NCBI GenBank assembly: GCA_030278955.1
Contig: JAOANR010000001.1
Location: 25,611,120-25,675,119 of the forward strand
DNA from: Hygrophila difformis
Lineage: Eukaryota > Streptophyta > Magnoliopsida > Lamiales > Acanthaceae
Reading direction: 5' to 3'
Length of the DNA: 64,000 nucleotides
Shown here in pieces: positions 10,801 to 24,392 of the stretch (within the stretch, counting starts at the first letter, position 1; every line of letters starts with the position of its first letter). The notes beneath the pieces were generated by a model. The model searched no databases and was not told the DNA's origin. It worked only from the letters and a program-made list of their open reading frames with translations. Position numbers and translations under genes: made by a program.

Positions 10801-12612
10801 AAGCATATATCCTTTCTGCATAAGACTATAAAATTTTAAGGCATTTACTACCTTAGTCTTACGTTTGGGGAGTTGGACATAGTAGTTGACCATTTTGCCT
10901 CTCGTCTTAGACAGTGTAATTTTGTGTTTCTGACACTCAATTACAGCTTTATATTGGGTAAGCCAATCCATTCCCAATATAATATCAAAATCTTTAAGGT
11001 CAAATTCTACTAAGTTTGCATAGAACTCAAGGTTCTTAATGACTATAGGAATCCCATCGTATCGTTTGGTGCACGATACAATTTTTCCCGAAGGCAACTG
11101 AATTCCTAAGTTAATCATTTTAGGTTTTGGCATCTCTAATTCAGGCAAGATTCTAGAAGAGATAAACGAACAACTTGCTCCAGAATCGAATAAAACCTTA
11201 ACAGGCACACTTAAAGCCGTAAATGTACCTGTTATCACATCCCCTTGAGTTGAAAGATCTGCCTGATTAATAACATTGAGCCGCCCTATAGGTGCTCCAT
11301 GGTTCCCTTGTTGGTTTCTATTTTGCTGAGGCCTCTGTCCTTGATTATTTCCGTTTCGCACATCCTGATTATTTGGCTGAGTGGGGATATTGATAAGGTC
11401 ATCTCTTTTTGTAATATTTTCAATGCGGGTCCTACACTCCTTCCTCATATGACCTTCTCGGCCACATCTATAACATGTACCCGGCTTGGGGCATCCCCTA
11501 GCCAAGTGGGGCTTGTTGCATTTTGGGCATTGTGGTATGTACCCTTCATGGTTTCTAGTACCATTGTTGCCCCCTCCTTTGTTTCCCTGGACGGGTCGAT
11601 TCTGCCCACCTCGAATATTGCCTTTATTGTTGCTGAGGTGGTTGTTGTTGCTGCTGCTTCCTCGGTTGTCCCGAATCCTCTTGTCCTGTCCTTGGAACCC
11701 GCGGCTAGACTCCCCGGCTTTTCTCTTCATCTGTTGTACACGAGAAACTGCGACAGCTCGATCGTAGATCGCTTGGAGGGTAGGATACTGAACTCCAGCC
11801 ACCACTTCTCTAATGGAGAGGTTTAATCCCATTTCGAACTTCTGTGCCTTCTCGGCATCGGTGGAGACTAACTAAGGAGCAAATCTGACTAACTCCTTGA
11901 ATCTGACATAGTATTCTTGTACAGATTGTGCTCCTTGTCGTAACGATAGAAACTCTTCATACATTGCTGCTTTGGTACTCATCGTGTAAAACCTTTCTCT
12001 TAGAGCTTCTGTAAAGTTTTCCCATGTATACTCCTCATCATCATCTAGCTCTCTCTTCTGTAACTGCCACCAGTCATCTGCATCACCTCCTAAAAAGTAC
12101 GAGGCTACAGTAATCTTCTGCTCATCTGGGCAACGAGTCGCTTCGAGTAGCTTGTTGAAACTTTTTATCCAATCCTCCAATTTAATAGGGTCCTCCTGCC
12201 CATCATAACGAGGTGGTCTGTATTGGTTCACCACTGCTAGGTGATTGAGCTGGGCTTGAGGTGGCGGCACAGCTGCTGTGGCTTGATTAATTTGACCCTG
12301 ACCCAAGGCAATGAGCATTTGCTCAATGATCCTTAGGCGATCATTGTCAAGCGAGTTTGGCGTGTTTCGATTCTGAGGGGTTTGGTTGTTGGGTGCTCCC
12401 TGATTAGGAGGTACCATGTTGTGTCCAACGCCCTGATTGTTGGTGATGTCAGGGTGATATATGTTGTGTGCAGGTGGTACAGCTTGTTGATTGGATACAC
12501 CCGGTGCTGCTGGCACTTCGTGGTTAGTCATGTTTGGATTTTGGTGTGGCTCCATGTTGTTGAGGGCATTAACACTTCGGAGGGTTTTTCTAGTCCTTGC
12601 ACGGGGTGCCAT
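7822..12612 (-). pseudogene. gag-pol of gypsy element 1, two nonsense codons
   Basis: One frame from ATG 12612 to 7822 (about 1600 codons) with no frameshift, but with TAG at 11872-11874 and TGA at 8530-8532. The TGA replaces the Trp codon expected after FKGS. Order: gag with a WENFTEALRERF core; zinc knuckle [14 protein letters not shown]; protease [14 protein letters not shown] with [13 protein letters not shown] and [11 protein letters not shown]; RNase H with [13 protein letters not shown]; integrase with an HHCC zinc finger and the D, D, E residues in [18 protein letters not shown] and [10 protein letters not shown] chromodomain-like end follows (EEYPIQILDIKER ... VKVLWSNHGTEEATWE). All catalytic residues are present. 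The element needs only read-through at two stops to be complete, so it may still act in trans or be a recent casualty. Confidence 0.95.
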
Positions 12613-13290
12613 TCTGCTAAGGATGGTTAAGCAAGAGTGAGTTCAAGTCTAAGGGATGATTATGTCCTAAAACTCGTTAGGTCATAGTATAAGGATGAGT
12701 TAACGCAGAAATGTCTAAGTTAGGAGTATGACTTTATTTAGAGATTAACCAGAAGGGATGAAATAACAAGATTTATTTCATAAATCTAGAGAATATTACA
12801 AGATAGAGAATTTAAAAAGAGCACTTATAATAAGGTCAAATGACTTAGTATATCATAACAATATATATTTTTTTAAAAAAATTTTTTATAAAAAATGATG
12901 CATGCTCATGAATGCATATGTCCCCACCCCAAAAATAATTTCAAAGTTTCAAAATTTAACATAGCCCATATGGGCCTTTGAAAAATATTTTGCATATTTC
13001 TTTCTCAAAATGGACTTTTTTTTTAATCCATAAACCGGAGTTAAACTGTCGCATCCCTTAGTCAAGCTCGCCTTGTTGCTAACTTAACCAAGAAATGCTA
13101 AGATTAGAGGGTACCGCCTTCTAAGTAATTTGCCAACTAGTTAAAATATAGAGCTACAAAGTTGATTCCCAGGAAAGACTGGTAGAGCCACCGGCTGACG
13201 GGCAATCTTTAAAAACCAGACTCCTTAGACAGAATCAGCTCATGCAGTTCTATATTTAACAGTTTACAAATACTTAGAGTTTAAAAATAC
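12613..13290 (-). other. 5' leader of gypsy element 1
   Basis: Non-coding segment between primer site and gag. At 13040-13100 it carries a diverged copy of the block found at the head of both LTR families in this window (a GCTCGCCTTG box, then GCTAACTTAACC and GCTAAG). This suggests an old LTR-derived duplication in the leader. Confidence 0.6.
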
Positions 13291-13302
13291 GCTCTGATAC
13301 CA
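13291..13302 (-). other. Primer-binding site, initiator tRNA-Met
   Basis: The minus strand reads TGGTATCAGAGC next to the 5' LTR, the standard complement to plant initiator tRNA-Met used by most gypsy elements. Confidence 0.95.
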
Positions 13303-13305
13303 CTT

Positions 13306-16300
13306 TGTAACACCCCGAAATTCATCCTCATAAGGTTTCAGAATGTTATCGCCACACTTGTCAGTCAGGCTTGCCCTTTGGCTAACTTAATTGACAAGTG
13401 CTACGGCTAAATATCTTCACATATAAATTTTTGTAATATGGACTTTAAAAATTATTGCCAATTTTATAAAATATAGTCATAAGAAAATTTAAAGTACTTA
13501 ATACCAAAGCCATTGTTCTTTCTCACGCGGAAGCATAAACTAAAGGCAATATATAAGACATTAATAATTAAAAGTACGTGGTTCCTTAAAGCAACAATCT
13601 TTTTGATGAAAGGTAATCCCATCCCCAAATGCTCATGTCATGAGATGCAGTTCACATGTCAGCTCCAATATCTGTAAAAAGATAACACAACAACTTTTTA
13701 TCAGTACAATGGTACTGAGTAAGTCAACCCGCTCCACTTTAAGAAGTGGATTTTAAAATAATGGTTGACACTCATTTAAAAAAAAATAATTTTCACTTTT
13801 TCTTTTAAAAAGGATCACATACATTACCTTTAACAAAATAAATAACTTTCATTCTTACCATTGTAGCAACTATGCACAAGAGGACACCATTTTCCATATA
13901 TCATATCATATCATATCATATCATATCGATCATAAGTCATGATCAGCATGCAGCGGACTCATATACAGACACACTCCGGAGCCTTGGGTAACCCATCACG
14001 GATACACCCAAGAGTATAGACTCATACATGCAACAACGCCGTTTTGGCACAATTTATCAACAATGCCGTCTTGGCATATTTAGAGGGGGAGGCCCCGCAA
14101 GACACATCCCTAATGCATTAGCCCTCTATCAAGTATGGCATCTTACTCAAGTTAATAGTGCACAATGGATTTAAAAGAGTTTTTTCACAATTTTTCCACA
14201 TAATATCCTCTTTAAAAGAGTTTTCAACAATTTCACGGGAGTAACGTCATAACAAGGGCATTCAATAATGCCAAATATCATTTCAACATTTAACTCCCAT
14301 ATCAATATCTCATAGATATGAAAATATCATTTCATGGATCTCAAAATCCAACAATTTCTCATTTGGACCAAATATCAAGTCCAATGTCGCAGTTTACGCC
14401 AAGTCAGTTTAAAAATTCATATGAAAGGCGATTGCTTTGAAATTTAAACTGTAGATACTCAACACATAGTTGAACAAGTTTCATGTTTTACACTTTTCAA
14501 AATAAGGTATGGAAATAGTTCAAAAATTGAGTTCTTTTCAGAACATGTATTCTGTCAGAAATTCAATGGTGACTCTATAATTTTCAACAGGTTTTAAAAA
14601 TAGTAATTTGCGACCAAAAATTCTAAAATTTTACTACAAGGTAGATAACATATCGATAAATATTTTTCATGAATAAACCATTTAGGTTTGAAACACTTAA
14701 GACCGTCAAAAATGAGGATTTCAGAACCACTATCATTTCTTAGATTTCAACAAAAAGAGATTTCGACCTTTCGATAAAGCGGATCCCATAACTTTTTCAT
14801 ATGAGTTCTAAAAATTATAAAAGTTTTCAGAAATATACTCAACTCAATAAGGAACAAGTTTTATGAAGGAACCTTTGAGGTATAATGAACCAAAATATTT
14901 TAAAAAGATGGATCATTACGTAAATGAAAAACGGACAGATTTTGGTATAATGAGGGAATTCTAATTTTGTACTCTTAAAACATGGATGAGGATCTCCAAA
15001 CTTAAAGAGAGAGTGTTAACTTACAGAATAGATGTATAAGACCAAGGAGATTCAAAGATAATGGCCGTTATAACACAAGATTCGCACCACAAATTACGGG
15101 TTTCGCTGAAATTCGACAAATAGAGGGAAATCAATTTATAGTATAAAAATAAAAGATTTAGATCTCTAAGATACAAGTTTCAAGGATGATATCTTACTAA
15201 CCAAGTGTTGAGAAGAATTAGAACTCTTAGAATGATGAAGGTTGCCAAGCCTACAAGACTCCACAATCCTTAAGATATGCTCACTATGTGGGAGAACTTT
15301 GAAGAATAAAATGGGTAGTGAATTTGGCTAATGAGATGGATGAGATTGGTGTGTTTGAAGGCTAGAAACCCCCTCTATTTATAGGCTAAGATTTGAACAT
15401 GACACATTGTGAGAGTGATTACAACCTCACCAATCATCCAATTAAGTGTGTCTTGAGCAATAATGGTTAGAGTATTTGTATCCACTCATTTGGTCCTTAT
15501 AGCCTAACAAAGAGGCTATTAATTTGGGAGGCTATTAATTTTGTCCATCTTGTTGTCTATTAACATAATGGTTTGCCTATTATGGAGGCTATTAATCTTG
15601 GTGGGTTCAAGAGATAATTGATCACCTTTCTTTGCTAGCCATTCATCCAAGACACTTGTTAATCATGTTGATTTTTCATCTATTTGTTTAGGAAGAAAAT
15701 TTCTTGCAATTGCTTTTTAACCTTATATTTGTGTAAGTAGTGTATCATGAAAATGATTGAAGTATTAGCTTGTCTAGAAAAATCATTATTCTTGCCATTA
15801 TTTAGTGGCATGCATTTATACTCAATGAGTTGGATATGATAATATAATATTTATTTATTTATTTCAAGTATTGTATTTATATTAATGTGCTTTCAAAAAG
15901 ATAATAATAATATACTTGCATGGTTTTATTTTATTCATAACAATACTCAAACCACAAAGTCTTCATGTCATCATCAAATAAAAATTATAATCTATGAATA
16001 TATTTTCTTATATATAAAAGTTAATTCTCATAGATTCACATAAAAACTCATACTTTTATTTTTATAAAAATTTATTCCATAATGAATACCAAAGTACTTA
16101 AAATATTCACATATTATCCTCATAAAAATTTTCAAGACCAATGTGTATATATATAAAAACTTATATATATAATTTAAACAATAGATTTAAAAACTATATA
16201 ATTCTATTACCCTTGATATTGAAATTCATATTTCTTTTGGAAAAGACAAATTTACATATATAGTTTTTCAAGTGTTGTTTTGTAGAAAAAAACAATATAC

Positions 16301-16385
16301 TAATTCTTTAAGCAAGTGATTAAATATTTAATAAAAGTCTCTTTAGTGAATTACAATTATTTCGGGTAATTTCTATGGTATTACA
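13306..16385 (-). repeat. 5' LTR of gypsy element 1
   Basis: Near-identical partner of 4561-7643. Differences noticed include a missing 8-bp AATTGAAC block near 15393, one extra ATATC unit, and scattered point changes. Confidence 0.95.
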
Positions 16386-16390
16386 CGCAC

Positions 16391-18073
16391 GGAGTCAAAA
16401 ATTGCAGTATTTATAGTAAGTACCGGATCATTCACCGAAGGATGTGCAATGGAAGCAGGGCCCACGTCGTTTACTAAGATTTTCCACTCGGTTAGTCGAT
16501 TCAAGTTTGTGTTTTTAACTATCATCTACTTGACATAATTTAATTCTAAGCTATGAAAGCAATAGAATAAAACAGATAAAATTATTCTAGAAAGCGAATT
16601 AAATTTAATCTAAGAAAGCAATAAAATTATTCTAAGAAAGCGGTTAAATTAATCTAAGAAAGTAGATTTAAAATGAGACAGAAGGGACAGGAAGAAAATA
16701 ATAAGAATTGGACAAGATTCAGATGAAATACAATTAAACTTCCATTTTGTTACACAGATCTTAGCTTGGGATAATCCTTTCAGATAGCTAACTCTCATGC
16801 TTTCTATACTGTGTTCCCTTTAACAGACAGGTACTTACAGTAAGAATTTACATGCTCTTAAGAAATCATAATCTAAGACACCACAGACTCATAACTCCCT
16901 TCACAGGCCTTGCAAAGTTATATTATTTATCTGTGGTGGATAAGCAACACCTGACAAATCATTAGTTGAAGTGTCAAGTACCGCTATCATTCCCCCATGT
17001 CACATCCAAAGATTCTAATCAGGCCCTGAACTATCCCTTAACTATCAGTCCTAGTAGCAGTTACGCAACTCTCAATACAACCGAGTGACCTCTAAAGAAA
17101 GCAGTTAAAAGAAAGCATTTAAAATCCTATCACTCGGAGGTTTTTGAAAGTCTGACCCTGGTAGTAAAAGACAGCCCCCAGTCAGAATGACCGGGTGTGG
17201 ATCAAGAATTCCCTATTCTTGGTGAACCGCTCGCAGTGTTCACTTCCCGTCGGGTGGTTATGAGATACAAACTAATGAAATAAACTAATAAATTAGTTCA
17301 TTCCGGATGCACTCACTCAGGACTCAAAAATAGGCTTTGGCAGAAGAGGATAGCAGTTAAAAGGAACTCAACCCTACCTTAGAAAATAACCAAGGCCCAC
17401 ATGTTGTTCTTCTAGTATTATCTATTACACCTCATCTGAATCCAAGTGGACTCTGAGTCAGTGCAATATTTAATATAAGATTTCCAACATACAGCAATTT
17501 TGGAAAATAATTGATTTGAAAATCATTCCCTAAACAGGTACTGGACTCTCAATTAAAACACAGATCCTTTCAGTCTAGATGAGACCTAATCGCTGACCCT
17601 GCTTCTAATGTCCCAAAATCAACCCCCAGTCGGATATAAATTAGTCATAACTGAGGAATTTATCCCTTACTTAGATCCGGATTTTATAAATGACTTTTTG
17701 TTGGAAATTTATTGTGAGACATCTGATTTAAATCAAGACTTCTATGTCCAAGGGAAGGATCCCAAAATAATATTGACCACAATATTTACATAATAATATC
17801 ATGCATAATTTTATAAGGAAGTGTAAAATTAAATTAACCCAAAATATAAGGTGGGTTTAGACAGAAGTTGGAACACAAAGATGAAATAGCCGGAGATGAG
17901 AAGAATTTTGGCTAAAGAGAGTGCCAGAAATAACTGGGGTGATCTGGACTGCAAACATCTGCTATCCAGTTCCCAATTATTCCAGATGGAAAGATTTTTA
18001 GACAGAAAGGAATTCCAAGTGACGGTGACCACCGTCATTCATCTCCCTTTTGTCTGTGAATGGAAGAAAAACC
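16391..18073. other. Middle part of the unidentified element
   Basis: Mostly non-coding. At 16537-16680 a ~26-bp unit (TCTAAGAAAGC plus TTAAAT) recurs three to four times. A 61-codon plus-strand frame at 17608-17793 (starts MSQNQPPVGYKLVITEEF) has a protein-like composition, but I recognise no family and it ends in an AT-rich stop region. It may be a coding remnant of the element. Flanks: the CGCAC duplication of gypsy 1 on the left and the CACAT duplication of gypsy 2 on the right. Confidence 0.4.
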
Positions 18074-18078
18074 CACAT

Positions 18079-20314
18079 TGTAACACCCCCGTTTTCCACG
18101 CCCAGCTTTGCAGCGGAAGTTTCTAATGGGAATCCGGGGTTGTTACCGCCACGCCTCCCGATTAAGCTCGCATTTGCCTTGCATTTGCTAACTTAACCGA
18201 GAAGCGCTAAGGCTAATTTTAAATTAAATCTAAATGCACTTTAAACTGACTTATTATTTATAAAAATATACTTTGCAATAAATATAATACAATTTGCAAA
18301 ATATGGTGATTACGCTTGCTGCAGGAAAACAATTTCTCATATTGACTAAAAATTTAAAATAAAACTTTTACTAACTGCTTTGTTAAAGAACAATTAACTA
18401 AATTTAAAAGAATATTTTTAATCCAAATAAAATATCTGAGTTTATAAAATATGATAACTACGATTTACTATTCAAAAGATTATTTTATGACTAGTGGCAC
18501 ATAATTTAAAATAACCAGTTTAAAAGTGAAACTGACACCCGTGCCCGTGCCCATGCCTCTTAGTGGGGTCCAATCCTGTAAAAAGATGTAAGTAAAGTTT
18601 ATCAGCCCACCGGCTGAGCAAGCAAATTCTTGTCCCTTGGACAAAAGCAATTTAATATTACTCAACAGTAAATGGCATGTCAAACCAATTGCAATAGTTC
18701 AATCCACATGTAGCTCGACTATGATGCCTACACCCGGGGTATGTCATAGGACCTAGCATGCTCACATAGTGACCGAAGTCAAACTATGGTATACAAGGAT
18801 GGCCCTACCTTGCATCTAGAAAAACTGATTGTGAGACCCTTGGCCCAAACACAATCCTCTTCATGGGGATCCCTTGGATAGCCCATGAAATAACTCACGA
18901 CGATATCTACCTCTTTGATATACGCCGCATAATAATAATTCAATAATCACATGCCATACACTGAAAATTTCATTTTTCACATGCATGGCCTAGCCCCAAA
19001 AATAGTAAAACACATAATGGGACATTACCTCTGCATAAATCAATTGCATGAATAAACCCTAAAATTATTAAAACACAAAAGAATTTAAACATGCAAAATA
19101 CTCTTGGGACAAAGCCCGCAGAACAAAAATTTACTTACAGTTCTTCCGAAGATAGCTTATTAAAATCTTTAGAACTTTGAACGACCGCACTAGCTACTCA
19201 TCCTCTTGAAGTAGTGTGTGGAATGATAATGAACTGGTCCTGATGTCTCGAATGGGGTTTATATAGGCATTGGAAGGCGGCTACTGTTCCTTTATTATTT
19301 TATCTGTATTGTTATTGTCAAACCCCAATGCCACACGTCATTATGCATGGAAATTTGTTGGTTACATTACATGCTGCGTATCTTTCCCTTTTTCTTTTTT
19401 CTATTATTTTATTTTGTTAATATTTTTTTATTAGGCTTTGCAAATTTTACTAAAACAAGTCTCTCCACTTTTCAAAATTTTATCTCCAAATCCGTTACTT
19501 GTCCCCTCAAGCTGTTTAATTTTGCAGATCAGGTACTGACACTATCAATCCTATCTCTTTGAGTGTGTCTTTACATGACCTGCACATTACATTGTACTCA
19601 ATTTGTATAGTTATATTTACCTTAGTTGATTATATTCTCTGCCAATTCGGTTTCCTCGAGCTGAGTATCCCTCCCAATTTACATCTAATCCATGCAGCCT
19701 TATAAACATTTTATTATTTATTTTCATAATTTTACCATTTTATGTCAACTCTATCCTATTTATATTGTATCTTGGACGCATTTGTCACTTGATCTGCAGC
19801 CTATTTTGAGCACCGGACTTTCTTATCCCCTTCTGCACCTCCTAGTTTTATGTCAACTCTGCCTCTTTCTAATTTGTCTTATCTCTCCTCCACAACGTGT
19901 ATATCATTAGTAAATTATTATTCTTCAATTATGCTGGCCTATCTCACATGACAAGAAGCAACATTTATCTTACCAATAGGCTAATGATGATTTTATGTTA
20001 ACTAATAAAATTAACTATACTTAATATAAAAGTTGTTAGAAAAATAATATCTAACTAGTCACGTAGAATATTTCACTTGGAAATATATTTCTCAATTTAA
20101 ATATTTTCTTTCTTAGAAAGTATAATTCTCTATTTAATAAATTATTATACATCTCTCAATATTTTCCTTTGGAAAATAATTCACTTCTTTCAAATGATCT
20201 CTATCTTGGAAAATATTAGTTTATTTACCAACTCAATTTTATTTCTTAAGAAATAACAAAGAATTATTTCTTTAGAAAAATATTATTAACGTACCTAACT
20301 TTCAGGGTATTATA
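18079..20314 (-). repeat. 3' LTR of gypsy element 2
   Basis: Begins TGTAACACCCCCG and ends GGGTATTATA. The short open frames inside it (about 67-72 codons) occur identically in the other LTR and are not genes. Confidence 0.95.
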
Positions 20315-23300
20315 ATCTACCCTCCTTAAAAACAAACTTCGTCCTCGGAGTTTAATCAAACAACAACTATTGCAAGACTAAATAAGGCTCTCACATATAG
20401 AACTTTTCTTACCTTATTCTTTATAGGACTATGACATCCTCCCCCACTTGTTTTCACAGCTATGTCCCCATAGCTGCATCGATTTCAAGAAATAGCTCCG
20501 GATAGTTTTCTTGTATTTCTGCATCAGTTTCCCACAAGGCATCATTCTCGTCATCGTTTGACCATTGGACTTTGACCATGACTTGGCGCCTCGTGGCTCG
20601 CTATGTATTGTCTAAGATTTTGACTAGTCTCTTTTCATAAGTAAAGTCGTTATCTAGTTCAATAATATCTGATGGAATCATTCTCTTAAAGTCATGATGG
20701 TACTTTCTATGTTGTAATACGAAGGCTTAGCTTATCACGCTTACCGAATTGCATCACTCCTTTCATATGTGATACCTACAATAATACCTTGTCAACTATT
20801 TCATATCCTCCCTCTCGCCTTCTCTAGTTGGCATACGTTGTTGTTTAATGATCATGGGGAATTTTATTTTGAGTTGGATTTGCTCAATAACATGCTTTGT
20901 CTCCTCATTTAGTTGTGGTTCAATAGAAATTGGATTTTCGCCAGTAGTACAACAAAGTGGTCTTCGACACTTCCTACCGTATAGTGCTTCAAATCGGGCC
21001 ATGCGGAAACTAGCATGATGATTACTATTGTAATTAAATTCCACTAGCATAGGTTATTTTCCCAACTTCCTTAGAATTTTAAAGCGGAAGTTCTTAGCAC
21101 GTCTTCAAGACCCTGGATTTTTCTATTTTTCCATCGGTTGTTGGGTGGAATGTTGTCCTCATCAGTTGTTGAGATGAATCGACGATCTCAATCGGAAGCG
21201 ATATCTTAGGAAATCCCCTGCATTTGTACGGCATTCTCGATATAAGCTCTGGGTAGCTGATTCACACCCCACGTCTCTTTCATGGGTATGAGTATAGCTA
21301 CTTTCGTTAATCGTTCTACAATTATCCATATCTTATTATATTTTTCCTCTTTGTGTCTTTGGTAATATTGAGACAAAGTCCACGGAAATGCTATTTCACT
21401 TCCATTCTGGACTTTGAGTGGTTCTACTAATATAAGTGGTTTCTTTCGCTCAGCCTTGACCTTTCTACGGATTATGCTACCGTTCGCTTCATTTTAGGCC
21501 ACTATCCTCTAAGGTGTACAAAATAAGAAGTTTTGTGTCTGTCATCGTTTGGGGTCCCCGTATGCTTTTGGCATGGGCCAACGACCTTTAAGTTGAATGT
21601 TGTCATCTTCGTGGATTATTCATAGCTTCACGTTATGCGATTTTTGCCTTGACCCTTTCGAATTTGACGTCATCGGCCCTTTATATATATATATATATAT
21701 ATATATCGGATTTTGTAATAATGGCCGGCCGAATTGTGATAACATTGGTCAGTTGGGTGAGCGTACTTTGTTATACCCAGTCAATGTCAGCGGACCGATT
21801 ATATGTATATTCAGGCGGTAACTAAGATGTTTTGACCTTCGGCTTGGAGGAACAACCACAATTTATTGGCTTTTCCTTCGTGATACGTGATGCCGAAGTT
21901 GTAATCCTTCTTCAGTTCTAACAATCGTCTTTGGCACTTGTTGATCGCTTTTGAGTATAGATATATTTTAGTCTTTTGTATTCAGTGTATATTTCACAAC
22001 TTTGGTCGTACGAATAATGTCTTCGTATCTTCAGAGCAAAGGCAACCGTGGCTAATTCCAGGTCATGATCTGGATCATTTGGCCTTTGTCGTAGAGAAGC
22101 ATATACTATGACTTTCCCCCTCTGCATTCACACGCATCCTAGCCCAAATTTGGGAGTATAAATATAAATTTCAAAATTGTCCTTTCCATTGGGCAAGGTT
22201 AGGACAAGTGTCGTGGTTAGCCTTTTTTTAATGTATGGAATGCAGCTTTGCATTTGAATGTCCTATAACCTTTGTTAATTCATGAGATTTTGTGTTAGTG
22301 GTCTTGCAATTTTTGAGAAGTCTTTTATGAATTTCATGTAGTAGCCTACCTAACCGAGGAAACTTCTGATCTTGGTTTGTGAGGTTCGTACAGTGCAATT
22401 TTTCACATATGCTACTTTAGCAGAGTCAACTGGTATTCCATCGGCAGAGACGATATGACCGAGGAATGTAATCGTGTTTGGCCAAATTCACAATTAGCTA
22501 ATTTGGCGTACAAATGACAGTTTTTTTTTTTTTTTTTTTGTGTTTACAGGACTTGATATAGATGTTGTTCATGTTCTTCCTCATTCTCAAAGTAGACCAA
22601 TATGTCTTCAATGAAGACAACTATACATTTGTTTAATAGTTGTCGAGACACATTGTTCATGAGAGCCATGAATACCGTTGGAGCTTGGTTAATCCAAACG
22701 ACATCATGGTAAATTCTAATGTCCACAATATGTTCTAAATTTCATCTTTTGGATATCCTTGTTAGTTATGCTAAGTTGGTGATATTCGGATCTCAATCAA
22801 TCTTCGAAAAGGTTCTGACTCACTTGAGTTGTTAAAATAGTCATAAGCTCGTGGAAATATGATTTATTCTTCATTGTCATCTCATTGATGCCCCTGTAAT
22901 CAACAAAGAGCCTCATGTCATTGTCCATCCCTCGTACAAACAGTATAATTGCTCCCTATGGGGACGTACCGAGACGAATGTATCATTTTTCTAAAAGGTC
23001 ATCGAGTCGTTCTTTCAATTCTTTTGTTTCAGCCAGTGCCATTCGGTATGGCGCTTTTGATACAGGTTTCGTACCTAGAATCAAGTCGATCGTGAATTCA
23101 TTCTCTACTGCTTGCAGAATTTGGACACAACATAGATAAAGGGGGTTCCCTTTTGTTATTTGTGTTGCAAATTGCATTGTTGCATGGCTGAAATAACCTT
23201 CATTGTTGGTCCTCTTTGCTCCACATAGCATGAAATTTGTTGTTTATTCGGCCCCATCATTGTTATGTTTTGTTGGGCATAATAAATGGTGGCTTGATTT

Positions 23301-24335
23301 TGTGTGAGCCAATCCATCCTCAAGATAACATCAGAATTTTTTTTTTTTTTTTAAGTCAAGTTCTATGAGATCAGCGGTAAACTCAACTTCATAAACGCAA
23401 ATCTTTTGTTCCAGAGCCAAGTTTTGAATGTGCTCTAGCCCGGAGCGTGAAAGCGGCTTGGCATTTGAGCATTGACTCTTTTTTTATTGAAATTGAGGTT
23501 ACATATTTGTTCGAAACTTTTCTTTGAATTAGAAAAATGGAACTTTCTCGTAACGTTTTGAGTTGTTAACTACTGCTCCGTTGGGTAAGAAAATTCTAAA
23601 TCTAGCTTATAGGGTTTATCGAATCCCAACTCGGGCAATTTACTATGAGATACGAATGAACTAGTAGCTCCAGAATCAAACGCAACACGAACTTTGGAAT
23701 CTTTAATCTTGAAAGTACCTTCGGCCGGGTCATCAATAGCATACAGGTCAGCTTGGTTGACTGTTCAGCCATCCTCGATTAGGTCTACCTTGGTGTGGTG
23801 GAGCTCTATTGACTACTCCTGGTTCACAAGGGAAAAATGGTCGTTGCTCTTGATTCCCTTCATTATTTTCAAGTCTTTGTATTTTTTTTTTAGCATTAAT
23901 CCTCTTTTTTTTTTTTTGCAAATCGATCCGAAGTTGGTTAGGATCAAGCCTCAAGCAATTGTTTGTGGCCCTGTGATGTTTTTAAGCCACAACAACAACA
24001 TTGTTCACCTTGTGGACAACAGTAATATTGGTTCCCTATATTAGGTTGGATAGGGTACCTTATTATGTTGTTTGGCTGAAAATTTCTCGTTTCACGGTTA
24101 TGATTTACTTTCTCGAAAATTATAGCTTGATCTTATACTTTTCATAAACTTGTCAATTGCTTCCCATCGAACATTTTTCGGATATACTTGTTCGAACCAA
24201 GCGCAAACTTTTGGGCCTTGGTCTTATCCATTGCTACCAGGTTTGGAGCAATTCTTAAGAGTTCATTAATTTTGGCATTGAACTCTTGTACGAATCAACT
24301 ACCTTGTTAAAGAGTAATAAACTCTTCATATTTTG

Positions 24336-24392
<57 letters not shown>

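Larger units (their letters stand above)
4561..16385 (-). mobile_element. Ty3/gypsy element 1 (Tekay/Del-like chromovirus), 11.8 kb
   Basis: Two LTRs of about 3.08 kb (4561-7643 and 13306-16385) start TGTAACACCCCG and end GGTATTACA. The target duplication CGCAC is at 4556-4560 and 16386-16390. The initiator tRNA-Met primer site touches the right LTR and a polypurine tract touches the left LTR, so the element reads on the minus strand. Very long LTRs plus a chromodomain-like tail after integrase point to the Tekay/Del branch. By eye the LTRs differ by roughly 20 substitutions, an 8-bp indel and a variable ATATC microsatellite (extra unit at 13901-13926), so the insertion is young but not brand-new. 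Confidence 0.95.

Noticed and set aside
8521..12630. Plus-strand frames opposite gypsy 1 gag-pol
   Set aside because: They are complementary shadows of a clear gag-pol reading frame on the minus strand.
19347..19910. Small open frames in 18079-20314 and their copies in 25571-27806
   Set aside because: They lie inside identical LTRs of a gypsy element, are hydrophobic AT-rich translations, and have no context as genes.
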